Shown piece after piece: positions 8,918 to 16,965 of a stretch of 64,000 nt of DNA. How positions within the stretch are numbered: position 1 is the stretch's first letter; the number at the start of each line of letters is the position of its first letter. The DNA is from Fodinibacter sp963834965 (GTDB taxonomy: Bacteria; Actinomycetota; Actinomycetes; Actinomycetales; Dermatophilaceae): positions 62,001 to 126,000 of the forward strand of contig CAWIEI010000035.1 of NCBI GenBank assembly GCA_963834965.1, read 5' to 3'. The position numbers were made by a program, and so were the translations under genes. Under the pieces are notes generated by a model that was not told the origin of the DNA, did not search any database, and was given only the letters and a program-made list of their open reading frames with translations.

Positions 8918-9005
8918 CCCGCGCCGAGTGCGGATGCCGCGCCGGGTGCGAGACCGCGCCCGGCGGCATCCCCCGGCTCCCTTCTTCGCGGGACCGGGTG
9001 GGCGG

Positions 9006-10265
9006 TCAGGCCGGGGTGGGGTGGGTGCGCACCGCGCTCAGGGCCGCCACCAGGCCGATCACGACCGCGACCGCGAGGGCGGCCAGTGCCAGCACGGTGA
9101 AGCTGGCCCGGTCGACCACGACACCGGCGAGCGCTCCCCCGAGCCCGGCGACCAGGCCCATGACGAGGTCGGACGCCCCCTGTGCACCCGGTCGCTCGAT
9201 GGCGGGTACGGCAGCGGTGAGCATGGTCGATCCGGCCACGAGGGTGCACGACCAGCCCAGCCCGAGCAGGAACAGCCCGAGGCCCAGGGTGGGCGACCCG
9301 CCCTGCGGCGAGGCCGACGCGAGCAGGGTGGCCGTGGAGAGCACCATGGACCCGACCACCGCCACGGCGCGCCCACCGAACCGGTCGACCGCCATCCCGG
9401 TCAGCGGGGAGAACGCGAACATCCCCACGATGTGGATGCTGATGACCAGGCCGATCAGCTCGAGCCCGGCATCGCCGTGGGCCATGTGGAGGGGGGTCAT
9501 CACCATCACGCTGACCATGACCACGTGCCCGAGCGCCAGGGTGAGCAGCCCGAGCCGCGCCGCCGGGATGCCGGCAATCACGCGCAGGCCCCGACCCACG
9601 GACCCGTGCGCCGGGCCGGAGTCGTCACCGTCGGCGACCCGGCGACGCCGGGCCTCGAGCAGCGGGTCGGGCCGGAGCCGAATGCTGACCACCGCGATGG
9701 CCAGGAGCAGCCCGATCACCGAGAAGACGTAGGGCCCGGTGAGCGTCGGCAGGCCGAGCGACCGCGCGACCGGAGCGCTCGGCCCGACCAGGTTGGGCCC
9801 GAGCACGCTGCCCACTGTGGTGGCCCACACGACGATGCTCAGGTCGCGGGCTCGGTGCTGTGGCAGCGCGAGATCGGCTGCTACATAACGACTCTGGCTG
9901 TTGGATGCCGTGGCGCCACCGAAGAGCACGCTCGACACCAGGAGCAGCGCGAAGCTGCCGATGACCCCGGCGGTGATGAGGCCGACCGCCCCGACCGCCG
10001 CCAGCACGTAGCCGAGCACCAGACCCGGGCGACGGCCGCGCGCCGCCATCAGGCGCGACATCGGGATCGCGATGACAGCCGCGCCGAGGATCTGGAAGGT
10101 GCCGCCCAGCCCGGCCCACCGGGCCGACCCCGACACCTCCTCGGCGAGCAGCGCACCGACGGCCACCCCGGCCGACATGCCGACCCCGCCGAGCATCTGG
10201 GCGACGACGAGGGTACGCACGACGTGGCGCTGCACCCGGTCGGGGGCGGTCCGGGTCGTCGTCAC
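9006..10265 (-). CDS. MFS transporter
   Basis: 419 residues with about twelve hydrophobic segments and the usual cytoplasmic loop near the middle (LRPDPLLEARRRRVADGDDSG). The first-half motif is MSRLMAARGRRPG and the second-half counterpart MAVDRFGGRAV, both MFS loop-2 motifs. It is a proton-driven exporter of unknown substrate, most like small drug/metabolite exporters. The GTG at 10265 is preceded by CATACT six bases upstream and no ribosome site, a leaderless-like arrangement. It lies downstream of the partner-switching genes on the same strand, separated by the 10-bp repeat. Confidence 0.9.
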   Translation of the reverse strand: MTTTRTAPDRVQRHVVRTLVVAQMLGGVGMSAGVAVGALLAEEVSGSARWAGLGGTFQILGAAVIAIPMSRLMAARGRRPGLVLGYVLAAVGAVGLITAGVIGSFALLLVSSVLFGGATASNSQSRYVAADLALPQHRARDLSIVVWATTVGSVLGPNLVGPSAPVARSLGLPTLTGPYVFSVIGLLLAIAVVSIRLRPDPLLEARRRRVADGDDSGPAHGSVGRGLRVIAGIPAARLGLLTLALGHVVMVSVMVMTPLHMAHGDAGLELIGLVISIHIVGMFAFSPLTGMAVDRFGGRAVAVVGSMVLSTATLLASASPQGGSPTLGLGLFLLGLGWSCTLVAGSTMLTAAVPAIERPGAQGASDLVMGLVAGLGGALAGVVVDRASFTVLALAALAVAVVIGLVAALSAVRTHPTPA

Positions 10266-10310
10266 CGGAGCAGTATGGCGGGCCGACCGGCTGTCGACCG
10301 TCCCCCGACC

Positions 10311-10380
10311 AGTGCCGGTCAGCGCAGGCCAGTGCCGGTCAGTGCCGGTCAGTGCCGGTCAGCGCCGGTCAGCGCCGGTG
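10311..10380. repeat. 10-bp tandem repeat, seven units
   Basis: Seven back-to-back units of AGTGCCGGTC or close variants (AGCGCCGGTC, AGCGCAGGCC). The right end runs into the last codons of the RsbW-like gene, which stops at 10369. A 10-base period changes the frame with each unit, so copy-number change would alter the spacing to the MFS gene and could alter the tail of the upstream protein. Confidence 0.9.
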
Positions 10381-10767
10381 GCGCAGCATCGTCCACACGT
10401 TGTGGCCGTCGACCCGCTGGTAGTGCAGGTCGTCGAGGGCGACCCTCGCGATGGCGAGCCCCCGCCCGTCCTCGCTGTCGGTGTCGGGCATCGGGCGCTC
10501 CGACTCCGGCAGCGGTGGTCCGGCGTCGCGGAGCCGGCCGAGCAGCCGGTCGGTGCGCACCTCCAGGGTGAACGAGTAGTGGATCGTGCCGGGGGCGCGC
10601 CCGTGCTCGACCACGTTGGTGGCGATCTCGATCACGGCGGTCTCGAACAGCATCAGGTCGGTGGGCGCGAGGTCGGGATGGTCGGCCCGCACCTGGTCGA
10701 GCAGCTCGTGCACCAGGCTGAGCGTCTCGGGCAGCGCGAGGGTGTCGACGCGGTAGTCACCACCCAT
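10369..10767 (-). CDS. RsbW-like anti-sigma factor / serine-protein kinase (HATPase_c)
   Basis: 132 residues from the ATG at 10767. The N box is ETAVIEIATNVVEHG, with the Glu, Asn and His expected of GHKL ATPases. The G1 region LRDAGPPLPES is degenerate where DxGxG is usual. G2 is EDGRGLAIA. In partner switching such a kinase holds a target, usually a sigma factor, and phosphorylates a STAS antagonist. The start overlaps the end of the STAS gene by eleven bases, a sign of co-translation and of a stoichiometric complex. An ATG nine bases upstream is an alternative. Its last codons lie in the 10-bp repeat. Confidence 0.85.
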   Translation of the reverse strand: MGGDYRVDTLALPETLSLVHELLDQVRADHPDLAPTDLMLFETAVIEIATNVVEHGRAPGTIHYSFTLEVRTDRLLGRLRDAGPPLPESERPMPDTDSEDGRGLAIARVALDDLHYQRVDGHNVWTMLRHRR

Positions 10768-11089
10768 CGACGGCATCGCCCACGGTGTCGAAGGGCTGCA
10801 GGATGCGGTCGAGGTTGGTGAGGTCGAGGACCATCCGCACCTGTTCCTGAACTGAGGCGATGCGCAGGTCGCCACCGGCCTGACGGGTGCGCTTGAGACC
10901 AGCCACGAGGGCGCCCAATCCCGAGGAGTCGACGAACGAGGTGCCGGCCAGGTCGACGACCAGGCGCACCCGGCCGTCGACGACCGCCTCGTCGATCGCG
11001 CTGCGCAGGGCCGGCGCCCCCACCATCGTCAGCCGACCCTCACAGCGCAGGACGGTCGCGTCCCCCATCGTCGAGCGGTGGACCTCCAT
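10757..11089 (-). CDS. STAS-domain anti-sigma factor antagonist (RsbV/SpoIIAA-like)
   Basis: 110 residues, the size of a single STAS domain. The hallmark DSSGLGALVAGL carries the serine that the cognate kinase phosphorylates. The flanking strands (ATVLRCEGRLTMVGAPALR, VRLVVDLAGTSFV) fit the fold. It lies between a SpoIIE phosphatase 52 bases upstream and an RsbW-like kinase overlapping downstream. The expected cycle is that unphosphorylated protein binds the kinase and frees its target, kinase phosphorylation inactivates the STAS protein, and the phosphatase restores it. A GAAGGAG site precedes the ATG. Confidence 0.93.
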   Translation of the reverse strand: MEVHRSTMGDATVLRCEGRLTMVGAPALRSAIDEAVVDGRVRLVVDLAGTSFVDSSGLGALVAGLKRTRQAGGDLRIASVQEQVRMVLDLTNLDRILQPFDTVGDAVDGW

Positions 11090-11141
11090 CAGCGGGTCTT
11101 CTCCTTCTGGTGCGGCGGGCGGGCCGCGGGCCGGCGGCGCA

Positions 11142-12320
11142 TCATCCGGCGCTGCGCTTGACCACGACGACCGTGACGTCGTCGGAGGGGCGGGCCCGTT
11201 CGGCGTACGCGGCGATCTCGTCGACCAGCGCCTGGGCGCCCATCCCCCGGTCGCCCAGCTCGGACAGCGCCTCGAGGGCCGTGGTGGGCGTGGCGAAGTA
11301 GTCGAGGATGCCGTCGCTCACCACCACGAGCGCGTCGCCCGGCTCGAGGACGAAGTCGTGGGCCACCCAGCGGTCACCGCTGATCGCGCCGATCGGCAGG
11401 CCGCCGGAGGTCAGCCGGCGCGGGACGCCCTCGGCGTCGACGACGACCGCCAGGCCGTGCCCGGCGTCGACATACTCCCCGCGCCCGGTGGCCGGGTCGA
11501 TGCACGCGCCGAAGGCTGTGACGAAGGTGCTGGTGTCACCGAGGTCCTGATCGAGGTCGTAGGCAGTTCGGTTGAACGCCTCCTCGATGCTGATGAACCG
11601 GGCCGCGCCCCGCAGCACCGCCCGCACCGAGCTCGCGATGAGCGCCGCGCCGATGCCCTTGCCCATGACGTCGCCGGCGAAGATGTGCAGCTGGTCGCGG
11701 GCGATGAACCAGTCGTAGAAGTCACCACCGACGTGTCGGGCGGTGACGCACCGGCCGGCCACCTCGAGCCCGGACAGGCGGATGACCGACCGGGGGCGCA
11801 GCGCCCGCTGCACCACCGCGGCCCGGTGCAGCTCGTTGTCGGTGGCCAGCTCGACCTCGACCCAGTCGGCGAGGGTGCGCAGCATCCGGAGCTCCCCGGC
11901 ATCCATCTGGCGCTCCTCGTAGCCCATGACGCACAACACGCCGACGCGGTGCTCACCGGCGTGCAGCGGCTGCCCGGCGTAGAAGCGCAACCCCGAGCCC
12001 GCGACGAAGGGCGAGATCTTGAAGCGGTCGTCGGCCATCAGGTCGGGGACGACGAGGGGCTCGTCACGCTCGATGGTGACCGTGCACACCGACTCGCGCC
12101 GCGGCATCTCGTCGCCCGGCAGACCGATGCTCGCTTTCGCCCACAGCCGTTCCTCATCGATCAGGGTCACCGCGGCCACCGGCACCTCGAAGAGCTCCTT
12201 GACGAGCTCGACCAGCCGGTCGAAGCGCTCCTCGCGCGGCGTGTCGAGCACCTGCAGCGCGTGGAGGGCGCGCAGGCGCGCGTGCTCGTCGGTGCGTTCG
12301 ACGACGTCAGGTCGCGACAC
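11142..12320 (-). CDS. GAF domain plus SpoIIE-type PP2C phosphatase
   Basis: About 392 residues. A GAF sensor occupies roughly residues 15-155 (LHALQVLDTPREERFDRLVELV, FYAGQPLHA, GVLCVMG). The PP2C/SpoIIE domain follows from about 185 to the end, with metal-binding acidic motifs GGDFYDWF, FAGDVMGKGIGAAL, YVDAGHG, VVSDGILDYF and PSDDVTVVVV. The phosphatase should dephosphorylate the STAS protein encoded next, under control of whatever the GAF domain senses (small ligand or redox; not deducible). GTG at 12320 was preferred because GGGGAAGG lies eight bases upstream; GTG at 12353 is an alternative adding eleven residues. No transmembrane segment was seen, so it is probably cytoplasmic. Confidence 0.9.
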   Translation of the reverse strand: MSRPDVVERTDEHARLRALHALQVLDTPREERFDRLVELVKELFEVPVAAVTLIDEERLWAKASIGLPGDEMPRRESVCTVTIERDEPLVVPDLMADDRFKISPFVAGSGLRFYAGQPLHAGEHRVGVLCVMGYEERQMDAGELRMLRTLADWVEVELATDNELHRAAVVQRALRPRSVIRLSGLEVAGRCVTARHVGGDFYDWFIARDQLHIFAGDVMGKGIGAALIASSVRAVLRGAARFISIEEAFNRTAYDLDQDLGDTSTFVTAFGACIDPATGRGEYVDAGHGLAVVVDAEGVPRRLTSGGLPIGAISGDRWVAHDFVLEPGDALVVVSDGILDYFATPTTALEALSELGDRGMGAQALVDEIAAYAERARPSDDVTVVVVKRSAG

Positions 12321-12525
12321 GGGACCAGCCTTCCCCACCTTGCAGGGCGTCACTGTAGTTGGAGCCGTCTCCCAACCTACGGCGCGATGCCGGCCGGCGC
12401 GGCCCGAGCGGGGAGTCTGGGGCCGTTCGGCCGATGCGGCATCCGGGCCCGACGGTGGCGGGTTGGGTGGGTTCGCCGGGTCGTGGCCGCTACCCTGTGG
12501 AGGCCTCGCGGCACGCCGCGAGAGC

Positions 12526-12597
12526 GCCCTCGTAGCTCAGGGGAAGAGCACTTCTCTCCTAAAGAAGGTGTCGGCAGTTCGAATCTGCCCGGGGGCA
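12526..12597 (+). tRNA. tRNA-Arg, anticodon CCT
   Basis: The cloverleaf can be drawn by eye. Acceptor arms GCCCTCG and CGGGGGC pair with one G-U. D arm is AGCTC...GAGC; anticodon stem CTTCT/AGAAG encloses loop CTCCTAA with anticodon CCT, reading AGG; T arm is GGCAG-TTCGAAT-CTGCC. The discriminator is A. The 3' CCA is not encoded, as is common in actinobacteria. Confidence 0.96.
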
Positions 12598-12859
12598 CAC
12601 GTCAAGACAGGGTTTGACCTGCGACGACAAGAGCGGGGACCCGTTGCGGGTGTTATCCGTGTGCTATTCGCCTGGGGGCATGTGAAACCGCCCGGTGGTT
12701 CCGCGCGGTCACGCCGGAGGTCAACAGTTCAATCCCACAGGGGTGCGATGCCGTCGTGGCCGACGATGTCGCTTGCCGCGTCGGAGGTGACCCGCAGATG
12801 ACCGTGACATGAGGGTTGAGTGACAGATCTCGCCGGTCCCTGGTCCGGGGTGGGCACGC
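12598..12859. other. Gene-free stretch downstream of tRNA-Arg with a tRNA-like scrap
   Basis: No convincing gene. Near 12717-12745 there is GGTCAACAGTTCAATCCC followed by ACAGGGGTGCG, which resembles a T arm plus acceptor end of some other tRNA, but no 5' half accompanies it. ACCCG-TTG-CGGGT near 12640 repeats a hairpin seen at 4438. No direct repeat of the tRNA 3' end was found, so integration here is not supported. Confidence 0.4.
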
Positions 12860-12877
12860 ATGTCCTACGATCCGCGG

Positions 12878-13750
12878 GTGCAGCCTGGGCTCACCTGGCC
12901 GAGGGCTCTCGGCCCCGTTGTTGCCACCGCCGTGGTGTTCACGGCGGTGCGCTGGGCTGTCGGTGGTGCGCTCGTCCTGCTCTTCGCCCTGGCCGTCGGG
13001 CCGCTCGTGCACCTCAGGGTGCGCCGACGACCACTGTGGCCACTCGTCTTGCCGGGCGATGCCCTCCATGCCCGAGGGCGGGTGGGCATGAGGACGTTCC
13101 TGGGCAGGGTGCCAGGAGGGTTTGTGCACGCCCGGTTCGTGGAATTCGCGGACCGGTACTCTCTGGCGGTGAGCGGTGCAGGGGGCCGAGAGGTGCGCGG
13201 GTTGCGCGCCGTCGTGGCGACGCTGGTCGTCGTTGCCCTGGCTTCCTACGCGCACACCGCGGCCGGGGGTCCGGTCCTCCGCCCGGTGGCGGCGGTGGTG
13301 CTGTTCGTCCTGGTTGGGCCGCTGGTCTGGTTGGTCCTGCACGTTCGCACCTCCGTTGCGCGCATGGTCCTGGCGACCGGCGCCGGACAAGTCGTCACCC
13401 ACCTGGCCCTGGTGGGCATGCAGCCGTCGACGGGCGGGACGGCGGCCATCGCGGGGCACGCGCACCAAGCGGTGATTGCGCCCGCCGGTGCACCCCCACC
13501 AGCGATGGCGCTGCACGTCTCGGTCTCGATGGTGCTTGCTCACGTGCTGGCCACGGTGGTGGCGAGCGTGCTGCTGTGCGTCGGGGAGGACGTCGCGCGC
13601 AGCGTCGTGCGACGGCTCGCCGTGGTGGTCCAACCCGTTCTGGTGCGGCGCGGCACCCGTCCCGTCCCGGGCGCGAACGCCGTCCGTCGGCTCACCGGAC
13701 GCGGGGTGCTCCCGCTGGGGGGCAGGGCCCCACCGCTGTACGCCTGCTGA
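12878..13750 (+). CDS. Polytopic membrane protein beside copper genes
   Basis: About 290 residues with six or seven hydrophobic segments and basic loops. The second half (from about residue 105) resembles membrane proteins I recall next to PCuAC chaperones in actinobacteria: ALASYAHTAAGG, then LVGPLVWLVL, HLALVGMQ, a His-bearing stretch GHAHQAVIAP, and a C-terminal HVSVSMVLAHVLATVVASVLL helix. Paired His and Met residues in or near helices could bind copper (inference). GTG at 12878 was chosen because TACGAT lies six bases upstream, a leaderless pattern; in-frame GTGs at 13169 or 13193 would give only the second half. The chaperone gene follows at 82 bases. Confidence 0.6.
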   Translation: MQPGLTWPRALGPVVATAVVFTAVRWAVGGALVLLFALAVGPLVHLRVRRRPLWPLVLPGDALHARGRVGMRTFLGRVPGGFVHARFVEFADRYSLAVSGAGGREVRGLRAVVATLVVVALASYAHTAAGGPVLRPVAAVVLFVLVGPLVWLVLHVRTSVARMVLATGAGQVVTHLALVGMQPSTGGTAAIAGHAHQAVIAPAGAPPPAMALHVSVSMVLAHVLATVVASVLLCVGEDVARSVVRRLAVVVQPVLVRRGTRPVPGANAVRRLTGRGVLPLGGRAPPLYAC

Positions 13751-13832
13751 GCCGGTCCGGGGTTCCCGGGTCGGCCGGCCACGCGACCCCTACCCCCGCG
13801 GGTGACGCCCGCATGCCCTCCAGGAGACCCCC

Positions 13833-14447
13833 ATGCCCCACCGTGATGTCGCGACCCGTCGGGTCGCAGTACTCTGCTCCACCGTCCTGCTCGCCGCTGG
13901 CCTCGCCGCCTGCGGCTCCGACTCGCCCGACAGCGCCGGCGCCACGCCGTCGGCAGCCACGTCGGCCACGTCCACCGCACTTTCGCTCGACGATGGCTGG
14001 GTCAAGGCCATCGACGTCCCCATGGCCGGCGGGATGTCCTCGACGCCCACGACAAGCGCGACGGCATCCTCGGGGATGGGTGACATGTCCGCCATGAGCG
14101 CGATGTTCGGCACCCTGCGCAACACCTCGTCCACCGACATCACCGTCACCGGTGGTTCGAGCCCGGTGGCCGGGGTCGTCGAGCTGCACGAGACCGTCAA
14201 GAACGACTCCGGCCAGATGCAGATGCAGCCCAAGCAGGGCGGCTTCGTCATCCCCGCGGGCGGCACGTTCGTCCTGCAGCCGGGAGGCAACCACGTGATG
14301 CTCATGGCGCTCAAGGGGGCGCTCGACAACGGTGCGAGCACCACGGTCACCCTCACCACCAGTGGCGGGGACGTGACCCTGACGGTGCCGGTGCGCGCCT
14401 TCTCCGGGGCCCAGGAGTCCTACGTCCCGACACCGTCGGCCTCGTGA
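13833..14447 (+). CDS. PCuAC-type copper chaperone lipoprotein
   Basis: 204 residues. The signal sequence ends in a lipobox (LLAAGLAAC), so the mature protein is a lipid-anchored cupredoxin-like domain. The PCuAC (DUF461) copper site is visible as VVELHETV, GQMQMQ and NHVMLM, fitting the family's H/M...M...HxM spacing. Many Met residues in GMGDMSAMSAMFG may add copper binding. PCuAC proteins deliver Cu(I) to cytochrome oxidase CuA centres or other copper enzymes. The ATG has a CCAGGAG site. Its TGA overlaps the GTG of the Dyp peroxidase gene, so the two are co-translated, a pairing known in Streptomyces copper clusters. Confidence 0.9.
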   Translation: MPHRDVATRRVAVLCSTVLLAAGLAACGSDSPDSAGATPSAATSATSTALSLDDGWVKAIDVPMAGGMSSTPTTSATASSGMGDMSAMSAMFGTLRNTSSTDITVTGGSSPVAGVVELHETVKNDSGQMQMQPKQGGFVIPAGGTFVLQPGGNHVMLMALKGALDNGASTTVTLTTSGGDVTLTVPVRAFSGAQESYVPTPSAS

Positions 14448-15673
14448 CCTCACCCGCGCAGGAGGGTACGACCGGCTCCGACCGCCGCACCCTCCTGCTC
14501 TCGGGGCTCACCGGCGCGGGCCTGGTGGCCGGCGCTGCCGTGACGACCATGGCCGGTTGCACCAGGTCCGTCGACGAGCCGGTGACCGGTGCGCCCTCAC
14601 CCCAGGGGGCCACCTCGCCGGCCCGCTCGTTCCGCGGTGCGCACCAGGCCGGCATCCTCGACAGCCCGCCAGCGCACGCCACCTTCGTGGCCCTCGACCT
14701 CGAGCGGGGTGCCGACGCCGGCTCGGTGCGGCGGCTGCTCACGGTGTTGACCGACGACATCGAGCGGCTGATGGCGGGACGCGGCACGCTGACCGACCTC
14801 GAGCCCGAGCTCGCGGCCGTGACCGCCCAGCTCACGGTGACGGTGGGGGTCGGCCCGGCGCTCGTCGAGGCGGCCGGTGCCGACGTTCCCGACTGGCTGG
14901 CCCCGCTGCCATCCCTGAAGATCGACCGCCTCGAGGACCGGTGGAGCGGCGGCGACCTGCTCCTGCAGATCTGCGCCACGAGCCCCACCACGGTGGCCCA
15001 CGCCCAGCGCCGGCTGCTCACCGGCATCGCGGGGCTGGCCCGGATCCGCTGGGTGCAACGCGGCTTTCGTGAGCCGCACGAGGGGCCCGGTGTGCCGATG
15101 CGCAACCTGTTCGGCCAGGTCGACGGCACGGTGCAGCCCGACGTCGCCGGCGTCGACGCCGCGCTGCTCTGGGCGGCCGACCAGGCTCCGCCATGGCTGC
15201 GCGGCGGCTCATCGGTCGTCGTGCGCCGGATCGCCATGGACCTCGACGCCTGGGACCGCGCCGACCGCCTGTCGCGGGAGAACGCGATGGGTCGCCGCCT
15301 CGACACCGGTGCGCCCGTCACCGGCGTCAAGCTGCACGACGCGCCGGACCTGCAGGCAGTCGACGCGCTGGGTTTCCACGTCATCGACGACGCCGCGCAC
15401 ATGAGGAGAGCGCACGCCACGGCCCCACACGAGCGGTTCCTCCGCCGCCCGTACTCCTACGACGACCCGCCCGAAGGTCACGCCACCAGCTCCAGTGGGC
15501 TCGTCTTCGTCGCCTACCAGGCCGACCCGGTACGCCAGTTCCTGCCAGTCCAGCAACGGCTGGCCGACCGCGACCTGCTCAACCTGTGGACCACGCCGGT
15601 GGGCTCTTCCGTCTTCGCGGTGCTCCCGGGCGCCGCCACGGGCGAGATCCTGGGCGGGGCCATGCTTGCCTGA
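14444..15673 (+). CDS. Dyp-type haem peroxidase, exported (Tat-like signal)
   Basis: 409 residues. SDRRTLLLSGLTGAGLVAGAA is a twin-arginine-type signal, although the motif after RR is not canonical. A Cys follows the hydrophobic core (MAGC), so lipidation is conceivable. Mature-domain motifs are FGQVDGT (the family's GxxDG), SVVVRRIAM (distal-side Arg region), a late conserved His region (HVIDDAAHMRRAHA) and RRPYSYDD. These peroxidases use H2O2 with a b-type haem. In actinobacteria a Tat-exported Dyp enzyme next to PCuAC has been linked to copper trafficking, and the overlap with the chaperone stop codon (GTGA) supports that. A role like EfeB in iron uptake is the alternative. Confidence 0.9.
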   Translation: MTSPAQEGTTGSDRRTLLLSGLTGAGLVAGAAVTTMAGCTRSVDEPVTGAPSPQGATSPARSFRGAHQAGILDSPPAHATFVALDLERGADAGSVRRLLTVLTDDIERLMAGRGTLTDLEPELAAVTAQLTVTVGVGPALVEAAGADVPDWLAPLPSLKIDRLEDRWSGGDLLLQICATSPTTVAHAQRRLLTGIAGLARIRWVQRGFREPHEGPGVPMRNLFGQVDGTVQPDVAGVDAALLWAADQAPPWLRGGSSVVVRRIAMDLDAWDRADRLSRENAMGRRLDTGAPVTGVKLHDAPDLQAVDALGFHVIDDAAHMRRAHATAPHERFLRRPYSYDDPPEGHATSSSGLVFVAYQADPVRQFLPVQQRLADRDLLNLWTTPVGSSVFAVLPGAATGEILGGAMLA

Positions 15674-15860
15674 GCACGCTCACCCTCACGGCCCGGTCGA
15701 CGCACCACAGCGTGGCCTCGGTCTGGCCCATCCCTCGTCCACGACGGGGGTAGGCAGGGTCTGAGCGGCCCGGCGTCCGCACCACCGTGTCTGCTCGTCG
15801 CCTTCCGGCAGCGCAGCCACCACCAGCGAACAGCTCGTCGGTTCGCGCACACCCCCGTAG

Positions 15861-16055
15861 CCACCCAACCGCGAGGTCCTGGACACCTCGTACCCCGCCC
15901 GCCACAACGACTCCCCCGTGTGCCACGTCGCCACCGTCCTGTTCACCCGCATTGCGCCCCGCCTACGCACCGGCCAGCCCTGGGTCATCCGCCACCTCGA
16001 CGGCACTGCCGTCACCGATGCCAGGGTGCTTCCGGCCGTGACAGTGCCATCGTGA
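15861..16055 (+). pseudogene. Possible C-terminal gene remnant
   Basis: A 64-codon frame opens just after a TAG at 15858 and ends at TGA 16053-16055, with no start codon or ribosome site. The translation (VLDTSYPARHNDSP, VCHVATVLFTRIAPRL, GQPWVIRHLDGTAV) reads like ordinary protein rather than a shadow frame. I do not recognise the family. Nothing else is visible between 15674 and 16060, so this looks like the tail of a gene that lost its 5' part. Confidence 0.3.
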
Positions 16056-16063
16056 GAAACGGT

Positions 16064-16103
16064 TGACCTCCGGGGATGCCGCACGCGCGGTCGGGCGCGC
16101 GGC
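16064..16103. repeat. 40-nt intergenic repeat, also at 60474
   Basis: The segment GGATGCCGCACGCGCGG, then TCGGGCGCGC and GGCTGACACCC, matches the stretch at 60474-60513 at about 35 of 40 positions. GCGCG and CGCGC can form a short hairpin. It starts with the abundant GGATGCC word. It sits just upstream of the phosphotransferase promoter. Confidence 0.7.
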
Positions 16104-16145
16104 TGACACCCCCAGCCCCGGCAGGCCCGCCATTAGGCTCGAGCG

Positions 16146-16880
16146 GTGGGGACCACTCGTGGCATCGAGATCGTCGGCGGCGTGGTGCGTCGTCCCGCCG
16201 CCGGGCACACGCCTACGGTTCACGCGCTGCTGCAGCACCTTGTCGACGCCGGCCTGCCGGTCCCCGAGCCGCTGGACATCGAGGACGGGGTGGAGACCGT
16301 CCGCCTGCTGCCGGGCCAGGCCGGTGAGGACGCCTGGCCGCACTGCACCTCGCTGGCGGGGGTCCGGTCGGCCGGCCGGCTCCTGCGTACCGTCCACGAC
16401 GCCACGCTCACCTGGTCACCGCCCCACGACGCCGTCTGGGGCGCGCCGGCCGAGGCGGGCTCGGCCGGCGTGCTGTGTCATGGAGACCCGAAGCCGCCCA
16501 ACATGACATGGCACCACCACCGTGCCACCGGGCTCTTCGACTGGGATGCCGCACGACCGGCCCCCCGTCGCGGCGATGTCGCGTACGCCCTGCTGTGGAT
16601 CGCCCCGTTCTTCGAGGACGACGCCGAGCTGCTGCGACGAGGCCTGCCGACCGGGGTGGACGTGATGACGCGCGCCGAGGCGTTCCTCGAGGGGTACGGG
16701 TGGTCCGACCCCATCGACGTCCTCGCCGTCGTCACCGCCCGCCGACGACAGGCCATCGCCGAGGTCATCCACCTCGGCAGCCGCGGCGTCGAGCCCCAGG
16801 CCACCTGGGTCGCGCGCGGGTGGCCCGAAAGATGGCTCAGCGCCATGGCTGCCCATCGGCACTTCGTAGGCACCGGCTGA
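16146..16880 (+). CDS. Aminoglycoside phosphotransferase-fold kinase (APH family)
   Basis: 244 residues. The catalytic loop CHGDPKPPNMTW corresponds to the Brenner motif HxDxxxxN, with Lys and Pro substitutions inside, and LFDWDAARPAPRRGDVAYAL carries the metal-binding DxD/DW segment. The N-terminal lobe is short (VHALLQHLVDAGLPVPEPL). This fold phosphorylates small molecules such as aminoglycosides, choline, fructosamine or homoserine; the substrate is not deducible. GTG at 16146 has TAGGCT six bases upstream and no ribosome site, so it is probably leaderless. A strong terminator follows at 16902. Confidence 0.82.
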   Translation: MGTTRGIEIVGGVVRRPAAGHTPTVHALLQHLVDAGLPVPEPLDIEDGVETVRLLPGQAGEDAWPHCTSLAGVRSAGRLLRTVHDATLTWSPPHDAVWGAPAEAGSAGVLCHGDPKPPNMTWHHHRATGLFDWDAARPAPRRGDVAYALLWIAPFFEDDAELLRRGLPTGVDVMTRAEAFLEGYGWSDPIDVLAVVTARRRQAIAEVIHLGSRGVEPQATWVARGWPERWLSAMAAHRHFVGTG

Positions 16881-16901
16881 CTGCTCCTCCACGCCGCGCG
16901 C

Positions 16902-16936
16902 AAGGGGCCCGCACCTCACGGTGCGGGCCCCTTCCT
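16902..16936. terminator. Bidirectional intrinsic terminator
   Basis: Perfect 14-bp stem AAGGGGCCCGCACC / GGTGCGGGCCCCTT with a four-base loop. It lies between the end of the phosphotransferase gene and the end of a gene remnant on the other strand, so it can serve both. Confidence 0.9.
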
Positions 16937-16965
16937 TCCTGCGGTTCAGCCGTCGCCGGCCACCG

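Noticed and set aside
10369..12320. Module read as a stressosome
   Set aside because: There is a single STAS protein and no RsbT/RsbS/RsbR set, so it is only a simple partner-switching module.
12526..13750. tRNA-Arg as an integration site for a mobile element
   Set aside because: No direct repeat of the tRNA 3' end and no integrase or phage gene was found downstream.
15686..16084. Minus-strand frame of 132 codons in the gap after the Dyp gene
   Set aside because: No start signal and a composition like shadow frames; the other strand gives more protein-like sequence, itself only a remnant.
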